Of a DNA stretch of 64,000 nt, positions 28,065 to 40,375 are shown in pieces. The stretch is from Rotaria socialis. Taxonomy: Eukaryota; Rotifera; Eurotatoria; Philodinida; Philodinidae. The stretch covers positions 45,433-109,432 of the forward strand of contig CAJNYU010001219.1 in NCBI GenBank assembly GCA_905331475.1. The letters are read 5' to 3'. The notes beneath the pieces were generated by a model that did no database searches, had not been told where the DNA came from, and saw nothing but the letters and a program-made list of their open reading frames with translations. The position numbers were made by a program, and so were the translations under genes. Every line of letters begins with the position of its first letter. The first letter of the stretch is position 1.

Positions 28065-29269
28065 ATGCTACACGCAGGTATTGACGCTCTTTTTGGTCGT
28101 AATCGCGATGGTCATCGAACAAGACATATATTTCATTTGCGACGTCGTCATCATAATCATGATCATGATCATAAAGATGAACACTATGATTTATCAAAAT
28201 TCTTTTTGGAGAAGCCACAGTTGGATAAATTATCAATACATGATTCTACGTTTGCTTTTGGAGCAATGCAAGGATGGCGATCAACCATGGAAGATAAACA
28301 TAAACATTTAATACCATTTGATAATCATGCATGGAAATCCTGGTCTTATTTTTCAATATTTGATGGACATAATGGTAAGAATAAATGAGTTAAATATATT
28401 TATGTAATCATCAAGACGAAAACATTTTGTTTTGAAGGTCTTGATACAGCACAAAATGCATCAGAACAACTGGATATTCATTTATTAAATGAGCTTAATC
28501 ATATGCTTGATAATCAACATACTAATGTAGCCATACTCGATACTGATGAATCTCGTAGATCATCACAAATTGATCTAGATCAATTGTACACTGCTATTAA
28601 ACAAACATATTTTGAGTTAGATAAAGATTTACGAAAAATAGTTAAAGATGACAGTGGTTGTGTATGTGTAAGTGTTGAACATAGTTATCGTTTCAAAAAA
28701 GAAAGATCTTCAAAATATTTAGATAACATGTCTTATCAGTCCAGAGAAAATATATTTAGTTCATATTGGTGATTCGCGTGGTATTATTATTTCTAATGAT
28801 GGCTATGTTTTAGCACATACGGATGGTAATTTTTGTTGTTGTTTTTTTCTTTTATTTTAAGTTTAATATTTCTTTCTATGAAATACAATTAGATCATAAA
28901 CCCGAAGATCTCGCTGAACAAGAACGCATTCGCGAAGCTGGTGGTAAAATATCTAAGTCATTTAATGGTGGTGTCTTACGTGTAGAAAATCAATTAGCTA
29001 TGACTCGAGTATTAGGAGATTTTGCTATGGATAAACATGTTGTCCCACCTATGGCAGATATTATTGAATATCCTAGAAATTCTTTAGCATCGTTTATTAT
29101 TTTGGCGTGTGACGGAATTTGGGACGTCATGACAAACGAAGAAGTTGCTTTATTTGTTATACATCGGGCATCAGCAAATAAACTAGAAGATATTGTGTCA
29201 CAATTATTGGATGAATGTTTACGAAGAAAAAGTACAGATAATATGAGTGTGTATATCGTAAAAGTGTAG
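28065..29269 (+). CDS. PP2C-family serine/threonine phosphatase (PPM type)
   Basis: Four exons (28065-28374, 28438-28667, 28723-28825, 28893-29269) give 339 residues. PP2C motifs are in order: GWRSTMED (E76/D77), FDGHNG (D100), SGCVC-ITCLIS, HIGDSRG, DHKPEDLAEQERI, AGGKI, LAMTRVLGDF (D257), ACDGIWDVM (D288) and STDNMSV (D330). The metal-binding aspartates are therefore present, so a manganese- or magnesium-dependent phosphatase is expected to be active. The usual DGHGG/DGHAG is DGHNG here. The N-terminus (about residues 17-42) is basic and then His/Asp-rich (HNHDHDHKDEH), which is not part of the fold and might bind metal. The conserved core is compact, about 280 residues. The subfamily within PPM1 is not resolved. 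Confidence 0.92.
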
Positions 29270-32200
29270 ATTTCGTGTAAATAATTTTTTTTCCAAAACA
29301 CTTCAAGAACATTATAAATTCAATCTATCCGAAGACATGCAGATTTTTCTTGAATTAAAAGGACAAATATTATGTTTTTTTTCTTATTATTTTCTTTTTC
29401 ATATTAACTCCAATGGATGTGTTATTTTCATTCAATACAATATGTGATGCACGGCTCATACTTCTTTCAAATTAAAAGGCTTCTTGTTGTTTTTGCTAAA
29501 AAGAAATTTTACTATGCATTAAAAGAATCCGTGTATCATAGAAGATAACTTTCTTTTGAACACAGGAAGGAAAAGACAATGTTGTAGATTCCCTGTGGCA
29601 ATCAATTCTTTAATGATTTCCGTAGTTTATTAACATGTTGTAGATTACATACACACGTTAAAAGGAAGTTTCAAGATAAAAATAATTTTACTTTCGTACA
29701 TCGAATATTTCATGGGCTTCCAGTTAGAAAAATTAATTAGACGAAGACGAGAAAAACTTGATAGTTCACTAAAGTAACATCCCTTGGATCGACAAATGTC
29801 TCGTGGCACTTAATTATATATTTTTTGAAGCGCCCTGTAAAGATATTGTATAGGCTTTTCTTCAAGAGAAATGCTTTCTTACGATAATTCGACATCAGTC
29901 ATCTAATCCACATTTCTACAATTTCCACACATGCAGTGATCTTCCTTTAATAGGAGCAGATTTTAGTAAAATCTGTTTATATTTTAGTTAGAATTGTGCT
30001 CTATCAAATACATTCCGAAATAAAAGGAATGACTCATACTGCTAAGAATACATTTATCAGAATAGACCTAAAACAGTTCGCAGAAAAACGATCACATATT
30101 CTGAACAAGTCGTGTTTTCCTCTAAAAATCTGTCTCGTTGTAGATAGCCATAACCATGCTATGTTAATGAAGCACGAACTACAAGGTGAATTCGATCTTG
30201 AAAAATTGCACTGTTAAATAAAAGTTGAAATAAGATATTGTTGATTTTAAAATTTCATTTCTATTTCATTTTAGCTAATTGGCCACATTGAATGAAGCTA
30301 AATATTGTAATACATTCTTGATTCTATTGGTTTTAGAAGAAAAAACAGTACCGTAAAAATGTGTATCAAATTTTTATCCTAGCCTAATGTAAGAACTTGC
30401 TTCTGGTAATGGATCTGTTTTCTTTCTTGGCTTGGCTTTTTGACTAATATGACATCTATTTTAGTTCTATTATATAAAAGCGACGTGTAGAAAATGAATA
30501 AACTCATTAGCTAATGTTCAAATCGGTCAAAGAAAAAAATATTCAATTCATGATCTCTCGTTAAGAGTATGGTAATATTGTAATGATTATTTTGACATAT
30601 ATGATAGGTGGCTTCCATACAATATGTAAATAATAAAATAGAATCGATTTACTAGAGTTCTCTAATGTATTAAAGATTTTGATTAATAACTGTTTCTATT
30701 TGAGATCGTGTGCTATCTTTATGACTATGAAGCATTTTTCTCTCAGAAAATAATAGTCTATTTCTTTAACAACAATAAAAACGTACCGTATCAATAAATT
30801 ACTAGAACATTTTTATTTTAAGAAAAAAAGTACAAAATTAATGATTGATATCTTAGTCTATGGTGAGTAATATTCAAGGCGATGGCTATTTGTATTGAAT
30901 ACGAAACTTGATTTTTGTAACGAATAAATAAAGATTTCAGGTCATTATCTTCATTTTTTAATGAACTATAAAAATGTGATCCTGCGTTGATTCTTTTATG
31001 ATTATTTTCTTGAGTTAAGATTGTGTATTTTATTCTGAATAAGAATTTATAAAATATTTGATCAAAAATTAGAATATTTATACTGCTATGTAATTGTAGT
31101 AAACATACAAACATATCTATATTGAATTTCTTTTCCCATCAACTTTGTTTGTTAAAAATTTCAGCCGTGTCAACATCCGTATTGAATATAAATAATATAT
31201 AGATGATATAATATGATTTATTGTATTATATAGGTCTGTAATGTTTTGACTAGACATGACAATTATCGATTATCATCGTATTCATTAATAAGATTGAATT
31301 TTTCATAGGAAAAACAAGAGAAAAGTAACATAATGTTTGATTCATTCATGTCCAATAGAGCAGAAAATGCTTCACGCTTTGTTTATCGACTAATTCTAAC
31401 CTTCAAATCGCTATTTGATAGATAGGGAAACGAACTAATAAAGAAAGTAATAGAATGCGGAAGTATAATAACTACGAAGTAGATCCTTGTATTTATCAAC
31501 AGAATCTAACGATTAGTAATCGAAAACTTTGCAACAAAAGTTCACGCATTATTTTTTATAATGTTGTTTTTTCGATAAAATTATTCATTTATCCTAATAT
31601 GACAATATTAAATAGATTTATATTCAAAATTAAACTGTCCGATTGTGGAGTAGAAATTATTCATTGACCTGTAAATGAATTCATTTTTTCGAAGTCTTGT
31701 TTATTATATTGCCCTTCAAGGAATCACTTTCCAGCGGACGATTGATTGTGAAATAGTTTTTGAAAGGTTTCAATGACAGAGCAATCAATTAACTTGGCTA
31801 CTCGTGGATAGATGATTTTGAACAAGCCTCAAACGATAGACAGTAGTATTTATGATTTAAAATTTAACAAGTAAAATAATCACAAGATGCATTTGTTTAC
31901 ATGTAACTAATAGAATTTTAACTTAAGAATAACAATGAAATTTATCAGATATAAATGACATGTATAAAATGCATCACTTGAAAGGATCATTATTCATTTG
32001 TCAAATGTTCAAAAATGCGATAGACACACACAATAAATAATGCATTGAGAGATCGAACATTTTAACTAAAAATCCATATTAGTTTTTTCAAATCTATGTT
32101 TCGATCAATCTTGTTTTTCTTTACTGTTAATTCCATTTCATGTATAGCATGTGATTATTTCTTTCATGTTGTTTATGTATGGTTTTCATTTTTCTTCTTA

Positions 32201-32501
32201 AACTTATTCATTTATTTTTTAGATATAATTAAGAGAATACAAAAGAAAAATCTACGTCTTAAAACAAAATAAATAAAAACATATCACTTTTCGTGTTTTT
32301 CTCTGTAAGAAAATAAAATATCTCTCAGTGCAATTAATTATTCTGTCAAAATATAAATTTAATTAGGTGTAAAAAATTTATTTTTCACTCAAATATTCCA
32401 CAGTTCAAAAAGAGATAATACTAATAATTTAAGTGGCAGTGCAATAATCAATTAGGCATTGAGCATAAGCAAGACAATACAAAAATAAGGCCAATTATGA
32501 T
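29270..32501. other. Gene-free AT-rich stretch
   Basis: No recognisable gene or repeat in about 3.2 kb. Open frames are under 100 codons and lack motifs. It separates the PP2C gene (+) from the 3' end of ANKMY1 (-), so it is a convergent intergenic region. Confidence 0.55.
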
Positions 32502-35500
32502 TCAATTGAAACTATAGTTTTCCGGAGCATTATATGTACTATTCCATGATAAAGGAACACCTTGTAAAGAAGCTGGCAACGTTGGTGGTAAATTTCCACC
32601 AAGTTTTCCGTTTTTTTTCAATCGCTTCTGACGTATTAATTGTGCAACGGAAAGTCTTGGTAATCGTGCATTATTATGCGTATTTTGCGGAGTTTTAGGA
32701 GAGAAAACACTTTCTTTGAATAATACATTATCCAATGCTGTAAAATTCTAAAATAAAATATTCAATATGTTAGTCTTTATCATGGCGAAAATCTAATAAA
32801 ATTCTCGTGCATATAATAGTTTGGTGAAAAACGAAAACCATGCTCGTGAGAAAAACAATAATATAAGTGTAGAATGAACATAATAAACCTCGGCACGTGT
32901 TCCACTAGTATCAACGCTTTGAAATTGTGTAAGTTCGGTTTGATGAGTACTAGGACGAAGGCTTGGTAACTAGAATTGATTTGTATTTCATATGTATTAA
33001 AGTAAAAGACGTAAAACTTAAAAAAAAAGATATGAGTGAATTGCAACTTTCTGGTACATTTTGCCTTTTAGATGTATTTGTCTAATAACTTTTTTTCCTC
33101 TCAGCCGATTTTGATAATTTTTTCATCAGCTATTGATCCTAGTATGTGCCACTGGCACACAAAATTTCAGCTCTCTAGCTCATACAGTCGCTGAGTTATA
33201 AGGAAAACATGGCAAAAAAAAATGTTAGTTTTTGCTGGCATGTGAGAAGAAAAATGAACTTTTTGAACTATAGAACAGAAAGACAAAAAATATAAAAATA
33301 GGCTAATTTGTACAGCGTTCAATGCTCTATCGAAGTATATTATGGATTTAAATTTTACACTTCATTCTCTTGTTCGTTCAGCGTTCACATTATTTGACAG
33401 ACACTTTGTATTTTTGTGTAGAATGACACAAACGTGATTACAACTCGACCAGTGATAAAGCTGATGACTCAGAGATTATACGAAAGGAAAGACAACTCTT
33501 TGAGTAATAAAATGCTAAGAAAAAACTCTGTGTTGTCAGCTTTTTTTATCGATAAAAATAAGAAGATTTCCTGAAAAAAAGTCATTATACTCACTTTGTA
33601 GAATGACAATTTGAAAATTGGATGCTTCATAACTCCTCAACGAATCGTACGATTAAACTGAATTTTTTACTCAAGATGTAAAGTGGCGAGGTCTATCAGC
33701 GATAAAAATTTCAACTCTAGATCATCTTCTATTCCGGAGAAATTTACATTATACTGAGAAATGTAGAATGACAATCTCACGACTCTATATCTCCTCAACG
33801 ATTAGTGCGATTGAGCTAAACTTTTTACTCAATGTGTAAAGTGGCAATGTCTATCAGTGATAAAAATTTCAGTCCTCAATCATCTTCTGTTCTGGAGAAA
33901 TTTACATTATACCGAGAAATGTAGAACGACAATTTTTCACGAATACTTTCAGTACGACTCATTCAAAAATATTTGCTTCGACGTAGTTACGTGGGAAGCG
34001 ATCATAGAGTATCATTTGGGAAAAAAACGATGGCCGCAAAAGCGAAAATGTTCAAGACGTTGACGGTTTTTCCGAAAAAATTTATTCAGCATAAACATAA
34101 AAAAGCGCACTATTCTCTAGCTTCCATTTTTATTCGAAAATTCGTACGTGGCACGAATAAGGAGATGATTCCAGATAGAATCGTTAACATGGTTCTCCAA
34201 AAAAATGAAAAATTGTTTTTTCCGAAATTGCCGTCCTTCCCCTCCAGGGTTTCAGGTGGATAAAAGAAAAATTTCATTTTTCGGGACAACTACATCAACC
34301 ATTCCATCTATGATCATGTACTGATTTCTGCTATATATAAATTTTGAACTTTCAAAGTATGGTTGTTTTGGCATGAAATCACCCACAAATAGAAAAAGTC
34401 ATACATTTATAAAAGGGCCATATCTCCGTTAATAATCGATCAAGTGTCGGGAAATTTTTTTTGTATACTACTGGCATAGATTGTAATAAAATGCACTACT
34501 CAAAAATTGTATAAGTTCACTTTCATCTGTTTGTGTGAATTGTAACAAAAAGTTGCCATTCACTCATATATACATACTTGATTCTTAGATGAAATAGTCT
34601 TTGTCGTTGTAACTGAAAACAAACATTTTGATACTGTGTAAAAATCAATTGACTAACGTACTTGGTCGTTCAGCTAAACTCGTCTGATTTGGTGTTTCAC
34701 AGTCCAAACGATGAAAAGTATTCCATCCCGCCACTTTACATGCTTTTGAGCAAAAGTATACTTGTTGACATCGTTTACACAATGTAAGTCGAACACCTGT
34801 ACTTCGACCACAGGTAGCACAATAATGAAATTCGTTACTTGCTCTAGAATATTTCTTTGAAATAAAAGATGAAACACATGTATTTTTACTTTGAATTAAT
34901 GTCACCGGATCTTTCGGTCACGAATGATCGAGCACGAGAAACAACACGTTGTACAAACATATTACTGCTTGGTGTTTCACGTGAACCTTATTTAGATTTC
35001 GAGAAAAGAAAATTTGAAGAAACAAAACTCATTGAATGCTCTTCATACCGGGTATTGGTGTTGGTAAACGTAAAAAATCTTCAAGTTTTGTTACTTCTTC
35101 TCGAAAGCGTTTCGCTATGTGAACAAGTAACTCTTTTCTTTCCTTGTAAATGATACGTTCTTGAGGTAATAATGAATGATATGGAGTTTGTGATATTTTA
35201 GCATCCTAAGAATAAAAAAAAGAAAATATTATTCTATAAGAAATCATTGACAGTATTGTTTACAGCAAAGAAAGAATAATAAGCATAGTCAACCGATGAT
35301 CCTAATGTATTTTTTGGACCAAATCGAACAGGGTAAAGAACTTGAGGATTTTTTGCAATGAAATGTTCGATCTAAAACACAAATGAAAATTGAATTCATG
35401 CAAATTATTTCATATTTTCTCTATGTACTAATTGTAATCGTTTAGCGTATGTCCATCGAGATTCATAATTTGTTGATAAGACAGTACATAATGCATTTCC

Positions 35501-38106
35501 ATTTCCTAATCCGAGAAAAGTCGATGGATCTGTTGTGTCATGCTCAATAAGTAAATCAACTAAAGGTTCATTTCCAAGAATGATAGCAAGTGAAAGTGGT
35601 GTCTGACCATTACATACAGCATTTGGATCAGCATGATGTTCGAGAAGTAGACGAACTAGAGACAATGTATCATCCGTGGCTTCACGAGTACATGCTATAT
35701 GTAAAGGAGTACGACCATGTAAAGTAGCTCTATTCTAAAAAACAATTTTTTTTTATAACAGATGTTTATTATTTTTGTATTGAAGCATAAAATCTATTTA
35801 CTAGCTTATTTGCATCGACAGCTAATGGTTCAGCAAGTGACAAATATTCTTGACCACCGGGTGATGATTCTGCATTGACGTGTGCTCCGTGCTGTAATAA
35901 TTGTCGAGCAATATCAATTGCATTCGATGACAAACATCCACAAGCAATATGTAATGGAGTTAAATAAGAAAGACGAGTTGCACTTAATCGACAATTAACT
36001 TGAGCTTTTTTCTTTAATAATAATCCAACCATTTCTTTATCACCAGCTCGAACAGCTAGTGCAAGAACTGGCAATGGCCAATCGCTTAGACAAGGATCAG
36101 CACCACGACGAAGTAAAAGTCTGACACAAAAAAGGACTCATTGATAAAACTCTTCTCATATAAATTTTGCATGCTTAACAATATATTGTATATGTATACA
36201 GATTTGTTTTTCACTTACATCTTAGCTAAATTATGTACACTCAGAAAGTTTTGATCCTACTAAACTCGCACAATTATGATTTACAATAATGCATACATAC
36301 TTGATGAGAGAATGGAGCAATTGCCGCAAATGTTCATCTTCGATTCGTTCACGAAGCTCACTAGAAAGCTCGTATCCATAAGGATCTATTGAAACTCTAT
36401 TTAAATAGTTATCAAATGAATTTATGTAGATTCTTACTTTTATTTTCGATTTCATTTATTTTAATCGATTCAGATGAAGATACGACTTTGTCTTCAGTGA
36501 TGGTACTTGCTCGACTTAATAAATTTCTTGAAGTATTCATTGTTGCTCTACTCTGTTGTATTGTTCTATCTTTTGGACTTGATCGTCTTGCTTCAAGTAC
36601 AGATACTGTTTTCAGTGCCATTAGAACAGGATCTAAATGTTCTAAAGCTGTATTCATTGTTGTTTGTGGATCATTTCCATAGTAAAGCAGAAAAGCAATG
36701 GCGAGTGATGTTAATCCATCATCTGATAATTGATTAACATTAGCACCAAAATCAAGAAGTAGATTTACAACATTAATTTGAACATTATAGATAGCAAGAT
36801 GTAAAGCAGTTAAACCACGAGAATCACAAACATCAACATAGACTTGATGGTGCATAAGAAGGTCACGTACAGTTTTAGTTTCACCATGAAATGCTGATTC
36901 GAATAGAAACATTGAGGAATTCTCCAATGGACCAGGATTTGGAAAACAAGAACGAGTATCTAAATAAAAAATAGAATTCAATTTCTATTAAAATATAATT
37001 TTTTGTTTTCCACTTGATAAAATTTCATCGATTGGAAATGTTGCTCGTTGTTTTAAGGGCCAAAATTTATTAATATAATAATACAATTGTTTTTGTTCAA
37101 ATGTTTCATTGGGTGGTATGATATCGGCGATGTGTTCCGTTAAAATTTTCTCTTTTAATATATCATCATTATTTAGACTTGCTAGATAAGCATCAAGTTG
37201 TGCACGTTTTTCATGTATAGCTTCTTCAACTTGATCAGAACGATCAATTAAATAATATTTTAAAGAAATATTTTCTTCTTCGATACTTTTGCAAAATAAA
37301 GCATTTGATTTCTTTTTTAAAATAGAATCAAGATCAACGGTTGTTGCAAGTAATTCTTGAGGTGAATACCATGAAGGTATAGTAAATGAAGATTTATTTG
37401 TACATTTTTTATCAGTTATACAAATATCAAAATTAAGATTAGGATGTCTTTGAAGAATACGTACAAGATCTTCACTGAGCCAAAAACCTACATCAGCATT
37501 TGTCATGGATTTATAGATTAAAATACCTGGACCAAACCGTTCATCTTGACGATAAAGACCCTATACAAAAAGAAAAGGGTTCTCTATTTTTTCTTAATAA
37601 TAAAAACTAGTTTAACCTTAAATTCAGAAAGATCTGAAGTTTCAAAAGTACCAAAACCATGTCGTTTATCAGCAAAAAAGGCGCCATTATACATTCGACC
37701 ATCAGACCAAGATAAAATACCGATACCATGCTTTTTATCGTCATATAAATCACCTTTATATTTCTTCAAAAATTCAAAAAAAAATATTCTAATTTGTTTG
37801 TCTATTTACTGAATCAAATAACCTACACATGAATCTTCGATGACTGTGCTTTTTGCATATGTTTTTATTCCATTTGGTGATGGTATATCTCGGCCAACGC
37901 CAATCGATACAGAAGTGATTTTAGCTTTATTTTCATCGACTAGTTTACCAACATCTAAAAGAAAACAATAATTTATTGTATACTTTTCTGCCGTTCATCA
38001 AGTTTTTACTATTCTTGCTTGCGCTGGTTGTAGGTTTTTTATCAGATTTATCCTCATCAATGTCTTTTGATTGTTCTTGATTTTTACCGTTGATCAATGT
38101 GGACAT
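32502..38106 (-). CDS. ANKMY1: ANKMY1 homologue: MORN, ankyrin-repeat and MYND-finger protein
   Basis: Fifteen exons on the minus strand: 38010-38106, 37827-37954, 37617-37763, 37014-37560, 36438-36959, 36301-36394, 35802-36120, 35429-35734, 35264-35371, 35049-35205, 34922-34986, 34662-34854, 34578-34612, 32889-32969 and 32502-32747. They total 1014 residues. Domain order is MORN repeats (about 76-145, KGDLYDDKKHGIGIL and YNGAFFADKRHGFG), a linker with GFWLSEDLVRIL, and ankyrin repeats in two blocks (about 320-400 and 500-690, for example GLTALHLAIYN, GRTPLHIACT and GQTPLSLAIILGNE). Then comes a VDYAYYSFF segment, followed by a MYND zinc finger (about 842-882: CATC, CKRC, CSKAC, H-x3-C). This is the architecture of vertebrate ANKMY1 (about 940 residues), a protein of unclear, possibly ciliary, role. 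Exons are mostly joined by 45-70-bp introns. The exception is a 1.6-kb intron (32970-34577) full of degenerate repeats. Placement of the small exons 11-14 is the least certain part. Confidence 0.88.
33097..34560. repeat. Degenerate GAGTTAT/CGATTTT-type repeats inside an ANKMY1 intron
   Basis: The intron carries several related blocks. One reads CCGATTTTGATAATTTTTTC, then CACAAAATTTC, then GCTGAGTTATAAGG (33103-33202). Two others read in the reverse sense, starting ATAACTCCTCAACGAATCG and ATATCTCCTCAACGATTAG (about 33630 and 33787). These two are tandem copies about 150-160 bp apart, sharing TAAAGTGGC, TCTATCAGYGATAAAAATTTCA and GGAGAAATTTACATTATACYGAGAAATGTA. A fourth, weaker block is near 34425-34460. 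There is no transposase and no terminal repeat. Confidence 0.65.
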
Positions 38107-39399
38107 TTTTCTTTTGTAGCCCAACACTTTTAACGTTAAGCACCAACGAAGCAAAAAAATAAACTGAAATGAGAAATACAAAAAAAACAAATAATAAATT
38201 CTTGCAGTTTTATTAACAATGTAGCACTTTAGATAAGTGCACCACGTGTTTCGAAAAAATACGGTAGCCATTTACACCTTGCAGTACACAGGAAATTTTG
38301 TGTTAACTATCGTTTTATTCAAAATTTTATTCAAAAGACGGCTTCAACAGATGCCGCAAATCGATTGAATTATTGATTTTATTCGCGATGATAGTATTGA
38401 TAAAAATTCTTTTCTAGTTCTTCTACATCAAGAAAATTCATATTCAAGAAGATTTTTTCTAAAATAACTTCGGTTATATTTACTATTGCATATGCATTTC
38501 GTTTATTTAGATTTCTCTATTGCACATCAATGGTGAATTTTATCACTTGTTGGCTGTTGTTCGCATATATGACGACGAAATATTTTTTGTGAAAAGTGTA
38601 TTTAAATTTCAATAACTAAATTTCAATGCACAATAGAACATAATTGATAATATATACTATTGAAACAATACTAAAATCTTTCGAACAGGATCATGATTCT
38701 TTTAAGAATACGAATTTTCAAACATTCTAAAGTGATTAACAGTAGAGCGCACATCAACCTTAGAATGAACCAAAACACTTTTCCGTAAAAATATTTCAGT
38801 GACGTTTCATTAAAGTAATACGTATAAATAGAATATCAAGAAAATTGTTCACTCGTTGTGATTGTTGTTCTCCCAATATTTTATTAGAATTTCGAGTTAT
38901 TGCCTAATAGATGTTTTGCAAAGATATTGGTAATGAAAGAACAACAGAGCAAATAACTTGAATAAGAAGTATAACAATAAATTGTTTTGAAATTTTCTTC
39001 TTTCAATCACATATTGCGCTATCTATACGAGCTATTCGTTGTTTAGTGTATTGTATATTTCGAATAATTAGTGAATAAACCAAATATCACATATCAGCAT
39101 GAGAAAACAAGGAAAAGGCGAATAAGTCAACAAAGGAGCAAAACGATTATAAAGTTCACATATATCGGATATAGTAAAATAATTTGATGCTGTTGATTCA
39201 TAAGAGCCAACCAAACAGAAAAACATCTGCTCATAAACAAGATTTACAATTTAGAAATTACCGAGAATAACTCGTTTGGCTGTTCTAATACTAGTCTTAT
39301 TCATACATTGATACAATTCGATGTCCATCAATAAATACAAGCTCTGATGATAAATCAAATTAATAACAATAAACTACCATAGGTAAAATATCAGCGAAC

Positions 39400-39666
39400 T
39401 TAACAATAAATAGCTGATTCCAGTAATGCTCGAGGATTGATATTAAACGTAGTCAAGACACGTATTAAACATTCCATATAGACTGCTATCATATTGTTGC
39501 ATATCGATGCAACAAAATACCATGGACAAGATATTGAATCTAGTTTGGGGCGTGTAAATAGGCAAATATTAAATATACTGCTGAATGTCCCGAACATAAG
39601 TAAAGCTATACAAAAATGCCGAATCAAATGAAATTTTATCAATTTTGATGTATCTATCGGAGACAT
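39400..39666 (-). pseudogene. Rhodopsin-type GPCR fragment (first two membrane helices)
   Basis: An 88-codon frame with the character of the first two helices of the large orphan (FMRFamide-receptor-like) GPCR group of bdelloids: LLMFGTFSSIFNICLFTRP, then SCPWYFVASICNNMIAVY and the intracellular or extracellular joins. It stops at residue 88, where the third helix should begin. No continuation is visible in any frame over the next few hundred bases of the minus strand. It is therefore read as a truncated gene copy. It could be one exon of a gene with larger introns, but introns elsewhere in the window are short. Confidence 0.5.
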
Positions 39667-40139
39667 CGATGATGTACACTTGGATAATCTAAAAGTGTAG
39701 TAGCTATTTACTTTTAAAAAATCTCGAATATTTCTTGTTTTCTAGGACTTAAAAAGAATGAAAGAAAAAAAAACGGCAATCTTATTTAGAATCTAGAAGT
39801 CTGGTTTTAAATCCTTCTCATCTTCAAGTATGTTCACACATTCATGCATATTTTGGATATTTATTGAAGAAAATCATTAAGAATAATGCTGCAAAAAACA
39901 CATTTTTATCCTAAATATACTGATGTTTTTTTTAATTATTGAGTTCTCGATCATTTTGTAGTGACACACGGAGCTATATTGTTACAAATTCATTGCGAAT
40001 ATTACTTTTCTGTTTTTCACCATATTACTATATTAAAAATAAATGCGGAAACATCGAATTCGCATCAAATTGTTATCTGTACTGCAAAACTGAGTTGATT
40101 TATACACGTTGTGAATAATTCTGAGAAAAAGTTTTTTTT

Positions 40140-40375
40140 TGAAAAATCCCTGTAGCCCCCCTGAGGGATCGTCTGGTCAATGATGACAATTTTTTCGATA
40201 ACTCAGCCATTTCTTGACGGATCCTTCTCATCTTCGAACTCGACTGAGATATTGATGAGATCATTCTGTGTACAAAATTTCATGACAATTGGATGAGGCT
40301 TTCAAGAGTTATCGTGTTAACGGGCGGACACACTGGCCGAATCTAGTGTACTCACTTTTTGAGTACACAAAAAAA
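40140..40375. repeat. Non-coding block of the GAGTTAT type
   Basis: Contains TCGATAACTCAGCCATTTC, GACGGATCC, TGTGTACAAAATTTCATGAC and AAGAGTTATCG, the same word set as the ANKMY1 intron blocks, plus ACGGGCGGACACACTGG. GC content is higher than its surroundings. There is no coding frame. Confidence 0.45.

Noticed and set aside
37803-37954. Alternative ANKMY1 exon 2 ending later (donor at 37822 or a 21-bp intron)
   Set aside because: These choices give an early stop or an implausibly short intron. The donor after 37827 joins in phase with the MORN exon.
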